Source: Anaerocolumna sp. | GTDB taxonomy: Bacteria; Bacillota; Clostridia; Lachnospirales; Lachnospiraceae | NCBI GenBank assembly: GCA_029256725.1 | Contig: JAQSXJ010000030.1 | Span: 1-56,811 of the forward strand | DNA: 56,811 nt | Reading direction: 5' to 3' | Shown: positions 28,258 to 38,250 of the stretch, piece after piece | How positions within the stretch are numbered: position 1 is the stretch's first letter | How the letters are laid out: each line of letters opens with the position of its first letter | Program-made: the position numbers and the translations under genes | Notes under the pieces: generated by a model | What the model was told of the DNA's origin: nothing | The model's database searches: none | The model's input: the letters and a program-made list of their open reading frames with translations, nothing else

Positions 28258-30906
28258 TTGAAGATAAGTTCATTGAAATGTAACCGTATTGAGAATCCTT
28301 TAGGATATGTACTGGACAAGCCGGTATTAAGCTGGACAACAGAAACGGAGGAAGCTGCTATTCAAACTGCCTGCCGGATAGAAATTGCTTTAGACGAAGA
28401 ATTCTCAGACCTTGTGCACGATAGCGGCAGGGAGGAGACAATTGATAGTATTGGTTATACACCTGATATTACGTTGCTGCCGGAGACCAGATATTATTGG
28501 AAAGTCCAGGTGTGGACGGATCGCGGAGAAGTCAGCAGTAATATTGCCTGGTTTGAAACTTCAAAGCTGTCTAATCCCTGGAGTGGCAATTGGATAACAC
28601 CTGACTGGAAAGAGGAAACTGCTCATCCCTATATTAGAAAGAATTTTAAAGTCAAGGAAGAAGTTAAAAAAGCCAGACTTTATATTTGCGGTCTGGGTCT
28701 TTATGAAGCTGAGCTAAATGGAAGCAGAGTAGGAGATGAATATCTTACACCTTATTGCAACAGTTATAATAATTGGATTCAATACCAAACCTTTGATGTT
28801 ACTGAGTTGTTAGAAAAAGATGACAATGTCATTGGTGTGCTTCTGGGAAACGGTTGGTATAAAGGACGCTTTGGTTTTCTGGGTAAAACAGAAGGAACCT
28901 ATGGAAGCGAATTCGCATTGCTTTGCGAGTTGGTACTCACCTATACGGATGGCAGCACCGAAAGAATAGGATCTGATGATACCTGGAAAGCTGCCAGCTC
29001 CCATGTATTGGAGAGCAGTATTTATGACGGTGAGATTCAGGATGCGGGGAAGAAGATTCAAGGCTGGTCAACTGTCAAAATCTCTGATGAGGATTGGATA
29101 GGAGTTAAACCAATTGAAATTGACAGCAGCCTGCTCTCCGCCAGAAGAAGTATCCCTGTTAGGATTAAGGAAAAACTTACTCCTGTAAAGATAATTACCA
29201 CCCCTATCGGTGAAACCGTTCTTGATATGGGACAGAATATGGTAGGTTGGTTAAATTTCCGAGTGGAGGCACCTAAAGGTACAATAATAAAACTCCAATA
29301 TGGAGAAGAACTGCAGGAGGGCTGCTTTTACAGAGAGAATCTTAGAACCGCCAAAGCAGAGTTTGAATATATAAGTGATGGTCATAAGGCAGAGGTACAG
29401 CCTCATTTCACCTTCTTTGGATTCCGTTATGTGAAATTAGAAGGCTTTCCAGGGGAGATAAAGAAAGAGGATTTTACGGGTTGTGTAGTATATTCTGACC
29501 TTTTAAGAACCGGAAATATCGAGACCTCTAATCCAATGGTCAACCGTCTCTTCCAGAATGCGTTATGGGGACAGAAAGGTAATTTCCTGGATGTACCTAC
29601 AGATTGTCCACAAAGAGATGAGAGAATGGGCTGGACGGGAGATGCGCAGATGTTTTCAGGGACTGCCTGCATGAATATGGATTGTGATGCCTTCTTCCGT
29701 AAATTCCTTTATGATCTTGCAAGAGAACAGGAACCCTTAGGTGGAATCGTTCCCCATACCGTACCTACCTTTGACTTAAGTAACGAAGGAGAAAACAGCT
29801 TTCTATCCGGTGGTTCCTCTGCCTGGTCAGAGGCTGCTACGGTAATTCCCTGGAATCTGTACCTCCATTATGGTGATAAGGAAGTCTTAAAGGAACAACT
29901 AAATAGTATGATTTCTTATGTAGAATATATCAGAAAACAGGATGATGGCAGCAGGTTGTGGAACACGGGCTTTCATTTTGGTGATTGGCTTGCACTGGAT
30001 GGACAGGGGGACTTTAATCCTTACGGAGGAACTCCTACAGACTTAATTGCAACAGCTTATTATGCCTATTCCTCTGATATACTGGCAAAAGCAGCAGCAG
30101 TGATTGGAAGGGATGACCTTGCTGCAGAATATGGTAAGTTATCCGGTGAGGTCAAAGCAGCGTTCTGTGCGGAATTTTTAACACCCAGAGGGCGTCTTGC
30201 AGCAGATACCCAGACAGCATATATCCTTGCGCTCTTTATGGATCTGGTTCCGGAGAATTTCAGACCAAGAATCCTGGAATCCTTGGTTAAGAATCTCGAA
30301 GATAATAAGTATTATCTTAAGACCGGTTTCGTGGGTACCCCTTACTTTTGCAGGGTATTATCAGAAAACGGATACAATGAACTGGCTTACAAGCTTTTAT
30401 TAAATGAGGAATTTCCAAGCTGGCTCTATGAGGTGAAGCTTGGTGCTACTACAATCTGGGAGAGATGGAATTCCTTACTTCCCGACGGTAAATTTGGTGA
30501 ACTGGGAATGAATTCCTTAAATCATTATACTTACGGTTCCATTGCAGAGTGGATGTATCGTAACATGTGCGGAATCAATCCTCTTGAAGAGTATCCGGGT
30601 TATAGAAAGATCAGGCTCGCACCTCAGCCAAATAAGCTTCTATCCTTTGCAAAGGCTGAATTAGATACCCCAGCAGGGCATTATGAAAGCGGCTGGCGTT
30701 ACGAAGCGGAGGGTCTGTGCTATCAATTTACCATCCCCTTTAATGCAGAGGCAGAGTTAGTCTTAACAGGTTCGGAGATTGCGGATATAACAATTAACGG
30801 AACGAATCTCTTGGATGCAGAGGTAAGTTATCGGAAAGAGGATACGGAATTTAGAATAATTCTAAAAGCAGGCAAATACGAAGTAAAGCAGAAAATATCA
30901 GCTTAG
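28258..30906 (+). CDS. alpha-L-rhamnosidase, GH78
   Basis: 882 aa starting at TTG (28258) behind a strong AAGGGAGG site. The N-terminal beta domains (NPLGYVLDKPVLSW; ARLYICGLGLYEAELNGSRV) are those of GH78, followed by an (alpha/alpha)6 catalytic barrel with DCPQRDERMGWTGDAQMF and GATTIWERWNSLLPDG carrying the acidic catalytic residues. No signal peptide is visible, so it acts in the cytosol on imported rhamnosides, for example from pectin RG-I or plant glycosides. Likely controlled by the divergent AraC protein. Confidence 0.95.
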   Translation: MKISSLKCNRIENPLGYVLDKPVLSWTTETEEAAIQTACRIEIALDEEFSDLVHDSGREETIDSIGYTPDITLLPETRYYWKVQVWTDRGEVSSNIAWFETSKLSNPWSGNWITPDWKEETAHPYIRKNFKVKEEVKKARLYICGLGLYEAELNGSRVGDEYLTPYCNSYNNWIQYQTFDVTELLEKDDNVIGVLLGNGWYKGRFGFLGKTEGTYGSEFALLCELVLTYTDGSTERIGSDDTWKAASSHVLESSIYDGEIQDAGKKIQGWSTVKISDEDWIGVKPIEIDSSLLSARRSIPVRIKEKLTPVKIITTPIGETVLDMGQNMVGWLNFRVEAPKGTIIKLQYGEELQEGCFYRENLRTAKAEFEYISDGHKAEVQPHFTFFGFRYVKLEGFPGEIKKEDFTGCVVYSDLLRTGNIETSNPMVNRLFQNALWGQKGNFLDVPTDCPQRDERMGWTGDAQMFSGTACMNMDCDAFFRKFLYDLAREQEPLGGIVPHTVPTFDLSNEGENSFLSGGSSAWSEAATVIPWNLYLHYGDKEVLKEQLNSMISYVEYIRKQDDGSRLWNTGFHFGDWLALDGQGDFNPYGGTPTDLIATAYYAYSSDILAKAAAVIGRDDLAAEYGKLSGEVKAAFCAEFLTPRGRLAADTQTAYILALFMDLVPENFRPRILESLVKNLEDNKYYLKTGFVGTPYFCRVLSENGYNELAYKLLLNEEFPSWLYEVKLGATTIWERWNSLLPDGKFGELGMNSLNHYTYGSIAEWMYRNMCGINPLEEYPGYRKIRLAPQPNKLLSFAKAELDTPAGHYESGWRYEAEGLCYQFTIPFNAEAELVLTGSEIADITINGTNLLDAEVSYRKEDTEFRIILKAGKYEVKQKISA

Positions 30907-30968
30907 TTAAATCTAATAAAATATTAGTAAAATATGAGATGGAATAAATTTTACTATTAGAAGATGTA

Positions 30969-31024
30969 CACCCCTTACAAAGTTATGTTTACAAACTGGC
31001 TTTGTAAGGGGTGCTCTATTTTTA
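30969..31024 (+). terminator. terminator after the rhamnosidase gene
   Basis: A 14-bp perfect stem CACCCCTTACAAAG / CTTTGTAAGGGGTG is followed by CTCTATTTTT. Confidence 0.85.
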
Positions 31025-31080
31025 AAATTAGCTTATCGTATTTATAGTAATAGATTGTATAAATTGTTAATGGATGACTT

Positions 31081-31220
31081 AAGCCTGTATTAATTCGATA
31101 ATTTAAGCCTGTATTAATTCGATAATTTAAGCCTGTAATAATTCGATAATTTAAGCCTGTAATAATTCGATGATTTAAGCCTGTATTATTTCGATGATTT
31201 TAGCTTGTATTAATTCATTT
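31081..31220. repeat. 24-bp intergenic minisatellite
   Basis: Five full copies and one partial copy of AAGCCTGTATTAATTCGATAATTT start at 31081, 31105, 31129, 31153, 31177 and 31201. Copies differ at one to a few bases, and the last is the most diverged. It lies between the convergent rhamnosidase and HD genes, just beyond the HD gene stop. No hairpin or coding role is evident. Confidence 0.95.
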
Positions 31221-31237
31221 TCTAGTCTGCAGAATCA

Positions 31238-31804
31238 TCAGATTTCCATTTCAGGAATAAGACTTCTCATAGCATGGATGGTTTTATCAATTAATTCATT
31301 GAGTTCTACACCCATCATTTGGGCACCTCGATTAATAACCTCTCTGCTGCAGCCGGCAGCAAAATTGGCATTCTTATACTTCTTCAGAACAGATTTTACT
31401 TCCAGATCAGATACGCTTTTTGAAGGTCTCATCAGAGCTACAGCACCAATAAGGCCGGTAAGCTCGTCCACGGCATATAATACCTTTTCCATATAACGTT
31501 CCGGCTCGATATCTACAGTAAGCAGATAGCCATGGCTGGCAGTTGCATGAATGATACTTTCGTCAATATCCAGTTCCTTCATGATTTCCTGAAGCTTGAT
31601 GCAATGTTCCTCGGGATAAAGTTCAAAGTCTAAATCATGTAACATTCCTACGGTTTTCCAATAAGCCTTATTTTCAGGATCGTATTCATTCGCTAAATAC
31701 TCCATCACTCCGGCTACAATTCTGCCGTGTTTAAGATGGAAGTCGTCCTTGTTGTATTCTTTTAAGATCTCATAAGCCTGTTCTGGTGTTGGTATATAAC
31801 TCAT
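31238..31804 (-). CDS. HD-domain hydrolase-like protein
   Basis: 188 aa with the HD metal-site pattern: H in LKHGRIV, the HD pair in VGMLHDLDF, further H in EEHCIKL, and a D in AVDELTGLIG. Small HD proteins of this kind are phosphohydrolases of nucleotides or related phosphoesters; substrate unknown. The start has a GAAAGGAG site. It appears monocistronic. Confidence 0.88.
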   Translation of the reverse strand: MSYIPTPEQAYEILKEYNKDDFHLKHGRIVAGVMEYLANEYDPENKAYWKTVGMLHDLDFELYPEEHCIKLQEIMKELDIDESIIHATASHGYLLTVDIEPERYMEKVLYAVDELTGLIGAVALMRPSKSVSDLEVKSVLKKYKNANFAAGCSREVINRGAQMMGVELNELIDKTIHAMRSLIPEMEI

Positions 31805-32153
31805 ATGTGCTCCTTTCAGTATGCTGTCGTTAATACATAATAAAACTGAATATAATAATATAACTGAATATAATAATATAATGTGAAAACTACTTGATAT
31901 AATATTGTTTTATCATATATCCCATTATTTAAATATGAATATAGCACTTTCAACTTTTGTTGTCAAATATCAGAGAGTTAATAATTCCTAAAAGGTCATT
32001 ACAGAGCTGCTTTCTTTGGATAGAAATCTAAAAAAATTATGAAGAATACGGTATCACCCTTCTATTGGAAAAATAAAAACTTATTCTTGAATGAAGAAAA
32101 TAAATCACGAATATGATAGCATAAGCAGTAGAATTGACCGAGGTATGATATAA
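31805..32153. other. AT-rich intergenic region with an 18-bp tandem duplication
   Basis: AACTGAATATAATAATAT occurs twice in tandem at 31844-31880, just upstream of the HD gene. The rest, up to the NlpC/P60 gene, shows no gene, terminator or clear promoter to me. Confidence 0.6.
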
Positions 32154-32978
32154 ATGTGTGAAGCTGTCATCAATACAGCCATTGGTTCTTTACGAAAAGA
32201 CCCTCACCGAAGAGGAGAGCTTCAGGACGAAGATTTCTACGGAAGACCTGTAACTATCTTAGAGGAAAATGATAATGGCTGGAGTTATATAAGAACCCAG
32301 TATGGCTACCACGGTTACGTGGATAACAGAGAATTGATAACCGATGAATGCCTGGTATCCAGGTGGAAAAACGAGTTTAAAAAGGTAGTAATACATCCCT
32401 TTGCTGACATTTTAGATGCCCCTAATGTTAGAGGTTATCTGATTATAACGGTATGCAAAGGAGCACTTTTGTCAGTACTTGCCTCGCCTGATCCTCAGGG
32501 ATATGTGAAAGTGGGGCTGTGTAACGGAGAAACAGGTTATATCAAGGAAGCTTTTCTTGGAGATTACATAACAGATTTTAATGTAGAAAAGGAAGATAAT
32601 TTGCGTTATGATATAGTTCAGACAGCAAAAGCATATCTGGGCTGCCAGTACAGATGGGGCGGAAAGTCTCCTCTTGGAGTAGACTGTTCCGGCTTAAGTT
32701 TTATGGCTTATCAATTAAATGGAATTACTATTTACCGGGATGCATCCATTGAGACCGGTTATCCGGTAAAATCCATTCCGCCAGAAAAAATGAAACCTGC
32801 TGATTTGTTATATTTTTTAGGTCATGTTGCTATTTACCTGGGGGATGAGCGTTATATTCATTCTACGGCAAGAAATGGCAGTGACGGAGTGGTAATTAAC
32901 AGCTTGAATCCAAAGGATATCTTGTACCGTGAAGATCTTGCACTGCGGTTAAAGGAAGTGGGAAGTATTTTCCCTTAG
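32154..32978 (+). CDS. YkfC-like NlpC/P60 endopeptidase with SH3 domains
   Basis: 274 aa. Two SH3b-like domains (about 1-75 and 80-150) precede an NlpC/P60 domain with catalytic Cys in VDCSGLSFM, His in LGHVAIYLG and a third polar residue in YIHSTA. There is no signal peptide, which points to a cytoplasmic gamma-D-glutamyl-L-diamino acid endopeptidase (YkfC/DPP VI type) acting on imported muropeptides rather than on the wall. It lies 119 bases ahead of an M19 dipeptidase, which would take the resulting dipeptides. Confidence 0.88.
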   Translation: MCEAVINTAIGSLRKDPHRRGELQDEDFYGRPVTILEENDNGWSYIRTQYGYHGYVDNRELITDECLVSRWKNEFKKVVIHPFADILDAPNVRGYLIITVCKGALLSVLASPDPQGYVKVGLCNGETGYIKEAFLGDYITDFNVEKEDNLRYDIVQTAKAYLGCQYRWGGKSPLGVDCSGLSFMAYQLNGITIYRDASIETGYPVKSIPPEKMKPADLLYFLGHVAIYLGDERYIHSTARNGSDGVVINSLNPKDILYREDLALRLKEVGSIFP

Positions 32979-33097
32979 AGGGTTAAGGTTGATTTTAACA
33001 GATGTCCGAAAGTGCTGGTGGGATTACAAAAAACCACTCAACACTTCTTGCGTGGATTTAAAAGTAATTTATATTTTAAGAAAGGATTAGGATTAGT

Positions 33098-34075
33098 ATG
33101 AAAATAATTGATATGCATTGTGATACTATTTCTGAGCTATTTGCCAGAATGGCAGAAGGTAGAAAGGATACTCTGGCGAAAAGTGAGTTACATATAGATC
33201 TTGAAAAAATGAAAAAAGGTGATTATCTCCTTCAGAATTTTGCTATGTTTGTTAATCTTTCGGAACGAGAAGACGCGCTAAGTTATTGTCTGGAGCTTAT
33301 AGACTTATACTACAGGCAGTTAAAAGTAAATGAAGACTACATAGCACCGGTATTTCGGTATGAGGATATTGAACGAAACAGCAGTGAGGGTAAGATGTCA
33401 GCCTTACTGACCATAGAAGAAGGAGGTGTCACGAAAGGAAGTCTGGCGCATTTAAGAAATTATTACAGACTTGGTGTGAGGATGCTTACACTAACCTGGA
33501 ACCACATTAACGGCATTGGCTATCCAAATGTAACCATGAGGGGACAGGAAACAGACTGGTATACTCCAAATACCACACAGGGACTGACGGATTTTGGACT
33601 TGAATTTATTCATGAAATGGAGAATATCGGTATGATAATCGATGTATCCCATTTATCCGATGCTGGTTTTTATCAGGTGTTAAGACATACCACGAAGCCT
33701 TTTGTGGCAAGTCATTCCAATGCCCGCAGTATCTGTTCTCATGTCAGGAATCTTACCGATGATATGATAAGGAAACTGGCTTTAAGGGGAGGAGTCACAG
33801 GTATGAATTTCTATCCTTTCTTTTTGGGAGAGGATGAAAGTGCAGGTACTGTTTCTGCAATCGTAAAACATATCCTTCACATCCGAAATGTGGGGGGATA
33901 TGAGTGTATCGGCCTTGGTTCAGACTTTGACGGAATACCGGGACATGATGAATTAATTGACTGTTCCTTTTTACCTTTGCTTGCGGATAGTCTTAAAAAG
34001 GCAGGATTAAGTAATAATGAGATAGAGTCAATATTCTATAAAAATGTGTTAAGAGTATATAAGGATTTATTATAA
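33098..34075 (+). CDS. M19 membrane-dipeptidase-family peptidase
   Basis: 325 aa TIM-barrel dipeptidase. Metal ligands are visible in IIDMHCDT (HxD), the bridging Glu in LLTIEEGG, His in IIDVSHLSD and VASHSNARSIC, and Asp in GLGSDFDGIPG. Family members cleave dipeptides, often with a D-residue in second position. There is no signal peptide and no lipobox. With the YkfC-like neighbour it suggests breakdown of L-Ala-gamma-D-Glu-type peptides. The ribosome binding site is AAAGGA. Confidence 0.93.
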   Translation: MKIIDMHCDTISELFARMAEGRKDTLAKSELHIDLEKMKKGDYLLQNFAMFVNLSEREDALSYCLELIDLYYRQLKVNEDYIAPVFRYEDIERNSSEGKMSALLTIEEGGVTKGSLAHLRNYYRLGVRMLTLTWNHINGIGYPNVTMRGQETDWYTPNTTQGLTDFGLEFIHEMENIGMIIDVSHLSDAGFYQVLRHTTKPFVASHSNARSICSHVRNLTDDMIRKLALRGGVTGMNFYPFFLGEDESAGTVSAIVKHILHIRNVGGYECIGLGSDFDGIPGHDELIDCSFLPLLADSLKKAGLSNNEIESIFYKNVLRVYKDLL

Positions 34076-34087
34076 AGTAAGAAAGTA

Positions 34088-34130
34088 AGGGGTTCTGTAA
34101 TATTTCGATATGTTACAGAACTCCTTTTTT
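34088..34130 (+). terminator. terminator after the dipeptidase gene
   Basis: Stem GGGGTTCTGTAA / TGTTACAGAACTCC followed by six T. The gap to 34410 contains only a 94-codon frame without typical features and a CCCC-AAA-GGGG inverted repeat near 34332. Confidence 0.85.
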
Positions 34131-34410
34131 GTTCCTTTTATTTACACTTGGTTTGTTATAAGGTAAAATATAGAAATACATTTGTGACTGAATTAAATGA
34201 AGACTATAAAGGTAAGTACTTAAGTGTGTTTGAAAACTTATTAAACCATTCAGACCACTTTACTTTATTCTATACTGGCGTTGTATGTTTAGGACATAGT
34301 GCCCTAACTTACTTAAAGGAGTGCTTTATACCCCAAAGGGGAACACTGAAATCCGGTGCAGGCATTTCTTTAGCACACGAAATAAGATGTAAGTCGAAAA
34401 GAGGAATTAT

Positions 34411-36072
34411 ATGGAAATTGTATTATTTATAACTATGGTAACTGTAATAGCGCTGACCGCTCAAAGATTGCAGAAGAGGCGGATGTACCGGTACCGTGAA
34501 AGCTCTTTCGGAAAAGAGAAAGGAACTGATAACTGGAGACAGGAAGAAGAGTCTATTTCCTGTTATCACCGGACAGAATTATCAGCTGAAGGTATAGATG
34601 ACATAACGTGGAATGACCTGGAGCTGGATCGTATTTATAACGATATGAATATAACCCAGTCCAATTGTGGAGCTGAGTATCTGTATGCACTGCTTCGAAA
34701 GCCTGCTACTGAGGAGAAGCTCTTATCTGAGAGGCATCAGATGTCGGAAAAAATCAAGGAGGACAGAGACCTTTGCTTAAATCTCCAGAGGGTATTCTTT
34801 CGTTTGGGTAAGGTGTATGGTGCATCTGCCTATGAAATGCTGCTTCATTGTACAACAGCCCTGCATATTCCGGCACTTTTTCACGTGGGTATTTTCCTAT
34901 TTACGCTGATAGCAATCATAGCTTTATTTATAAATCCCTGGGTTGGAGGATGCCTGTGTGTGCTGGCATTGTTTGTGTCGCTATATACTTATTATAAGGC
35001 TGTATTAAGAATACCGGATTCCGGCAGGTGGTATCTTAAGAATTTCTCAAAGATGTTAAAGGCAGCTGATAAAATTGTAAAAATAAATTCACCGGAGCTT
35101 AAACCTTATTTATATGAATTACAGGAGATTCTTAAGTGCTTTCGTGGCGTAAGGTTACAGTCTGTATTTCTAGCTTCAGGAACGGGAATTGTATCCGATG
35201 CTTATGAACTGGTACTTGATTATATCTGTATACTGACCCATGCAGATGTTCTGGCTACAGGAAGTATCACCACCAAAGTCAGAAAGCATTTCTCTAAAGC
35301 CAGAAGACTATTTGAAATCTTAGGTTTTTTGGATGCAATGACAGCAGTTGCCAATTATAAGCTGCTGCTTCCCTTTTATTCGGTGCCGGAATTCGTGAAA
35401 GAAGAGACAAAAGATTTAAAGGGATTTATAGTAGAAGAACTATATCATCCAAATGTCCTGGAGCCTGTTCCTAACTCCATAACAGCAACAAATGGGATCG
35501 TTCTAACCGGCAGTAACGCTTCCGGTAAATCCACTTTTCTTAAGGCAGTTGCTTTAAATGGAATACTTGCTCAGACCATATATTTGTCCACCTCTCGCAG
35601 GTATCAGGGATATTTCTGCAAGGTCTATACATCAATGACTTTAAGGGATAGTATCGAAAACAGAGACAGCTATTTTCTGGCAGAGATCAAATCTTTAAAA
35701 AGGATACTGGAGGCTTCGAAGAAAGAAAGAGTGCTTTGCTGCATTGACGAAGTCTTTAGAGGAACCAATACACCGGAGAGGATTGCAGCGTCGACAGAGA
35801 TATTAGAAAGCCTTGGAGACGGCAATACCATTTGCTTGGCAGCAACCCATGACATAGAGCTTGCCAGGCTGTTAGAGGGTACTTATGATAATTATTATTT
35901 CATGGAACAGGTCTTAGAAGGTGAGATAACATTTGACTATAAACTTTTGAAAGGAATCTCTTATACAGGCAATGCTCTTAAACTGTTAAAGGCTTATGGG
36001 TACCCGGAGGATATTGTGGAAAGAGCAGGAAGAAGACTTTTGGGATATCAGGCTAGTGGAGAGTGGGAGTAA
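34411..36072 (+). CDS. membrane-anchored MutS-family ATPase
   Basis: 553 aa. A short N-terminal membrane helix is followed by a helical lever/clamp-like region interrupted near residues 155-195 by two adjacent membrane spans (ALFHVGIFLFTLIAIIALFI, CLCVLALFVSLYTYY). The C-terminal MutS ATPase has Walker A LTGSNASGKST, Walker B VLCCIDEVFRGTN and the AATHDIEL switch. The mismatch-recognition and connector domains of MutS are absent, so it is not mismatch repair. Function unknown. The ribosome binding site is AAGAGG. Confidence 0.9.
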   Translation: MEIVLFITMVTVIALTAQRLQKRRMYRYRESSFGKEKGTDNWRQEEESISCYHRTELSAEGIDDITWNDLELDRIYNDMNITQSNCGAEYLYALLRKPATEEKLLSERHQMSEKIKEDRDLCLNLQRVFFRLGKVYGASAYEMLLHCTTALHIPALFHVGIFLFTLIAIIALFINPWVGGCLCVLALFVSLYTYYKAVLRIPDSGRWYLKNFSKMLKAADKIVKINSPELKPYLYELQEILKCFRGVRLQSVFLASGTGIVSDAYELVLDYICILTHADVLATGSITTKVRKHFSKARRLFEILGFLDAMTAVANYKLLLPFYSVPEFVKEETKDLKGFIVEELYHPNVLEPVPNSITATNGIVLTGSNASGKSTFLKAVALNGILAQTIYLSTSRRYQGYFCKVYTSMTLRDSIENRDSYFLAEIKSLKRILEASKKERVLCCIDEVFRGTNTPERIAASTEILESLGDGNTICLAATHDIELARLLEGTYDNYYFMEQVLEGEITFDYKLLKGISYTGNALKLLKAYGYPEDIVERAGRRLLGYQASGEWE

Positions 36073-36103
36073 ATAAGAAAGGTTATTTGGGAGGCTGTGA
36101 TTT

Positions 36104-36489
36104 ATGCAACGAAATATTAAGAAGCTGGTTCTCTTATTGATTGTTGGCATTGTTGTAATACTATTTTTAACAGTTGGCAGGAAAGATTTCGTGATGGATG
36201 GTAAGGATATCAGCAGTATTACTATTCGATATAAAGCACAGCTGTTACTTTGGAGGATGACAATAAAGTTCAAGAATTTTTAAATAACATCACTAAGGTA
36301 GAATACAATTACAAAAGCACTGCAATGGGACATAAAGGATGGAGGTACAACATGAGCTGTTATTCGGACGGTAAACTATTATATAACTTTTACATAGTAT
36401 CTCAGGATACAATAGTATATCATAATAAATTCTACACCGCTGAAAGTAATAATCTGAATATTGATTATTTTAATAAGTTATTTGAGTGA
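36104..36489 (+). pseudogene. small membrane-anchored protein gene split by a one-base deletion
   Basis: The first frame (36104-36282) gives MQRNIKKLVLLLIVGIVVIL, a membrane helix, then DISSITIRYK. The second frame runs from about 36235 to 36489 and continues STAVTLEDDNKVQEFLNN and later HKGWRYNMSCYSDGKLLY. One extra A in the AAA at 36233-36235 fuses them into one protein of about 128 aa with the usual anchored-domain layout. Either a recent frameshift or a homopolymer sequencing error. Confidence 0.75.
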
Positions 36490-36688
36490 AGCTATAATAA
36501 TAAAAACTGAAAAGATATCATTCAAAATTTGAGTTATAGTAATCAATTATTGTAAGTATCTGGATTTCGTTGAAATTAAAGTTATTAGATAAGAAAAGTA
36601 AAAAATATCCATTAATTTTGTTGATTATATGGAAAAGTATGTTAGAATTAAAAAGTAACTGTAAAAAATATACAATAAGGGGATTGCA

Positions 36689-38158
36689 ATGAAAGCATTA
36701 AAGAAAGTAGGAGTAATTTTATTAGTACTGGTATTGTTAACCGGTATGGGGGTGTATAAGCCTAATATATTAAAGGCTTCCAGCAGGTTAGAATCAATTA
36801 CTGCGCTAGAACTAACAAAGGATATGAAATTGGGTTGGAATTTAGGTAATTCACTTGACTGTACGAATATTACATTAAATAACCCAACTGTAACCGATTA
36901 CGAAACTGCTTGGGGGAATCCGGTTACTGCAAAAGCAATGGTTGATGAGGTTAAAAAAGCTGGTTTTAATACAATACGTATACCGGTAACCTGGGAGGGA
37001 AAGTTTGGACCGGCACCGAATTATGCAATTAATTCTGCCTGGATGGACAGGGTGCAGGAAGTTGTTAATTACGGTATTGATAATGGTATGTATGTAATTA
37101 TTAATCTTCATCATGAATCTAACTGGCTGATACCAAATGAAGCAAACCAAAGTACAAATACAGCAATACTACAAAAAGTTTGGACACAAATTGCTACACG
37201 TTTCAAAAATTATGATGAGCATTTAATCTTTGAGACAATGAACGAACCAAGAGTAGTTGGGGATCCAACAGAATGGTCCGGTGGTACTTCTCAAGCACGT
37301 GCTATAGTAAATGCATATAATTTGACAGCAGTAAATGCTATACGTATGACTGGAGGAAATAATACATATAGATTCATATTGGTGCCGACTTATGCAGCTT
37401 CTTCAGTTACTGCGGCAGTGGATGATCTGGTTATACCCAATAATGATAAAAACTGCATTGTATCGCTGCATATGTATTCACCCTATTTTTTTGCGATGGA
37501 TATTAACGGAACCTCTTCTTGGGGAAGTGATAGCGATAAAGCATCTTTAGACAGTGAGTTAGATGCAGTATATAACAAGTTTATAAGTAAGGGAATTGCC
37601 GTTGTTATTGGTGAATGCGGTTCTATTAATAAAAGCAACGAAAGTTCAAGAATTGCATTAGCTGAATATTTTGTTAAAGCAGCAAAAACCAGGAAAATAC
37701 CACTTATATGGTGGGATAATAATTATTCGGTACCCAATCAAGGTGAAACTTTTGGTATATTTAACAGAAATACTCTTACATGGGTATTTCCATCTATAGT
37801 AAACGCACTTGTAAAAGGGACTGATGATTCGGTAACACCAACCCCGACCCCAACCCCGACACCCAGTACAGGGGCGATGGCATTAAGTACAACGGTTAAT
37901 TCGTGGAATTCGGGTTATATAATGAATTTCACTATTTCTAATCCCTCCAGTTCAGCCATCAATGGTTGGAGCCTAACCGTAAACAAAGCAGATTTTAACA
38001 TAAGTAATATCTGGAATGCGCAACAAACAGTGTCCGGTGATAAGATTATTATTACTCCGATGTCTTACAATAGTACAATTAGCGCAGGAGGAACAGTGAG
38101 TTTTAGTTTACAGGGCTCCGGTACAGTGGTTTCTAATTTTTCTTATACACTAAATTAA
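36689..38158 (+). CDS. secreted endoglucanase, GH5 catalytic domain with CBM2-like module
   Basis: 489 aa. Signal peptide (1-30); GH5 barrel (about 35-370) with acid/base Glu186 in ETMNEPR and nucleophile Glu309 in VVIGECGS; the motif NLHHESNW; a Pro-Thr linker (PTPTPTPTPS, about 382-392); and a C-terminal CBM2-type cellulose-binding domain (about 396-489) with W residues in NSWNSGY, INGWSLT and NIWNAQQ. Acts outside the cell on cellulose or other beta-1,4-glucans. A plausible promoter (TTGATT, 16 bases, TAGAAT) lies about 45 bases upstream. Confidence 0.95.
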   Translation: MKALKKVGVILLVLVLLTGMGVYKPNILKASSRLESITALELTKDMKLGWNLGNSLDCTNITLNNPTVTDYETAWGNPVTAKAMVDEVKKAGFNTIRIPVTWEGKFGPAPNYAINSAWMDRVQEVVNYGIDNGMYVIINLHHESNWLIPNEANQSTNTAILQKVWTQIATRFKNYDEHLIFETMNEPRVVGDPTEWSGGTSQARAIVNAYNLTAVNAIRMTGGNNTYRFILVPTYAASSVTAAVDDLVIPNNDKNCIVSLHMYSPYFFAMDINGTSSWGSDSDKASLDSELDAVYNKFISKGIAVVIGECGSINKSNESSRIALAEYFVKAAKTRKIPLIWWDNNYSVPNQGETFGIFNRNTLTWVFPSIVNALVKGTDDSVTPTPTPTPTPSTGAMALSTTVNSWNSGYIMNFTISNPSSSAINGWSLTVNKADFNISNIWNAQQTVSGDKIIITPMSYNSTISAGGTVSFSLQGSGTVVSNFSYTLN

Positions 38159-38250
38159 CGGAGTTGTAGTTATTAATGAGCTAGATTGTGTCTGAAAACT
38201 CATTGCATTGTTCTGAACGTCCCGTATAAGAGTGAGTCAGATGTAACCTA

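Noticed and set aside
34148..34432. 94-codon frame before the MutS-like gene
   Set aside because: It overlaps the next start, has no proper ribosome binding site and no family features; short inverted repeats lie within it.
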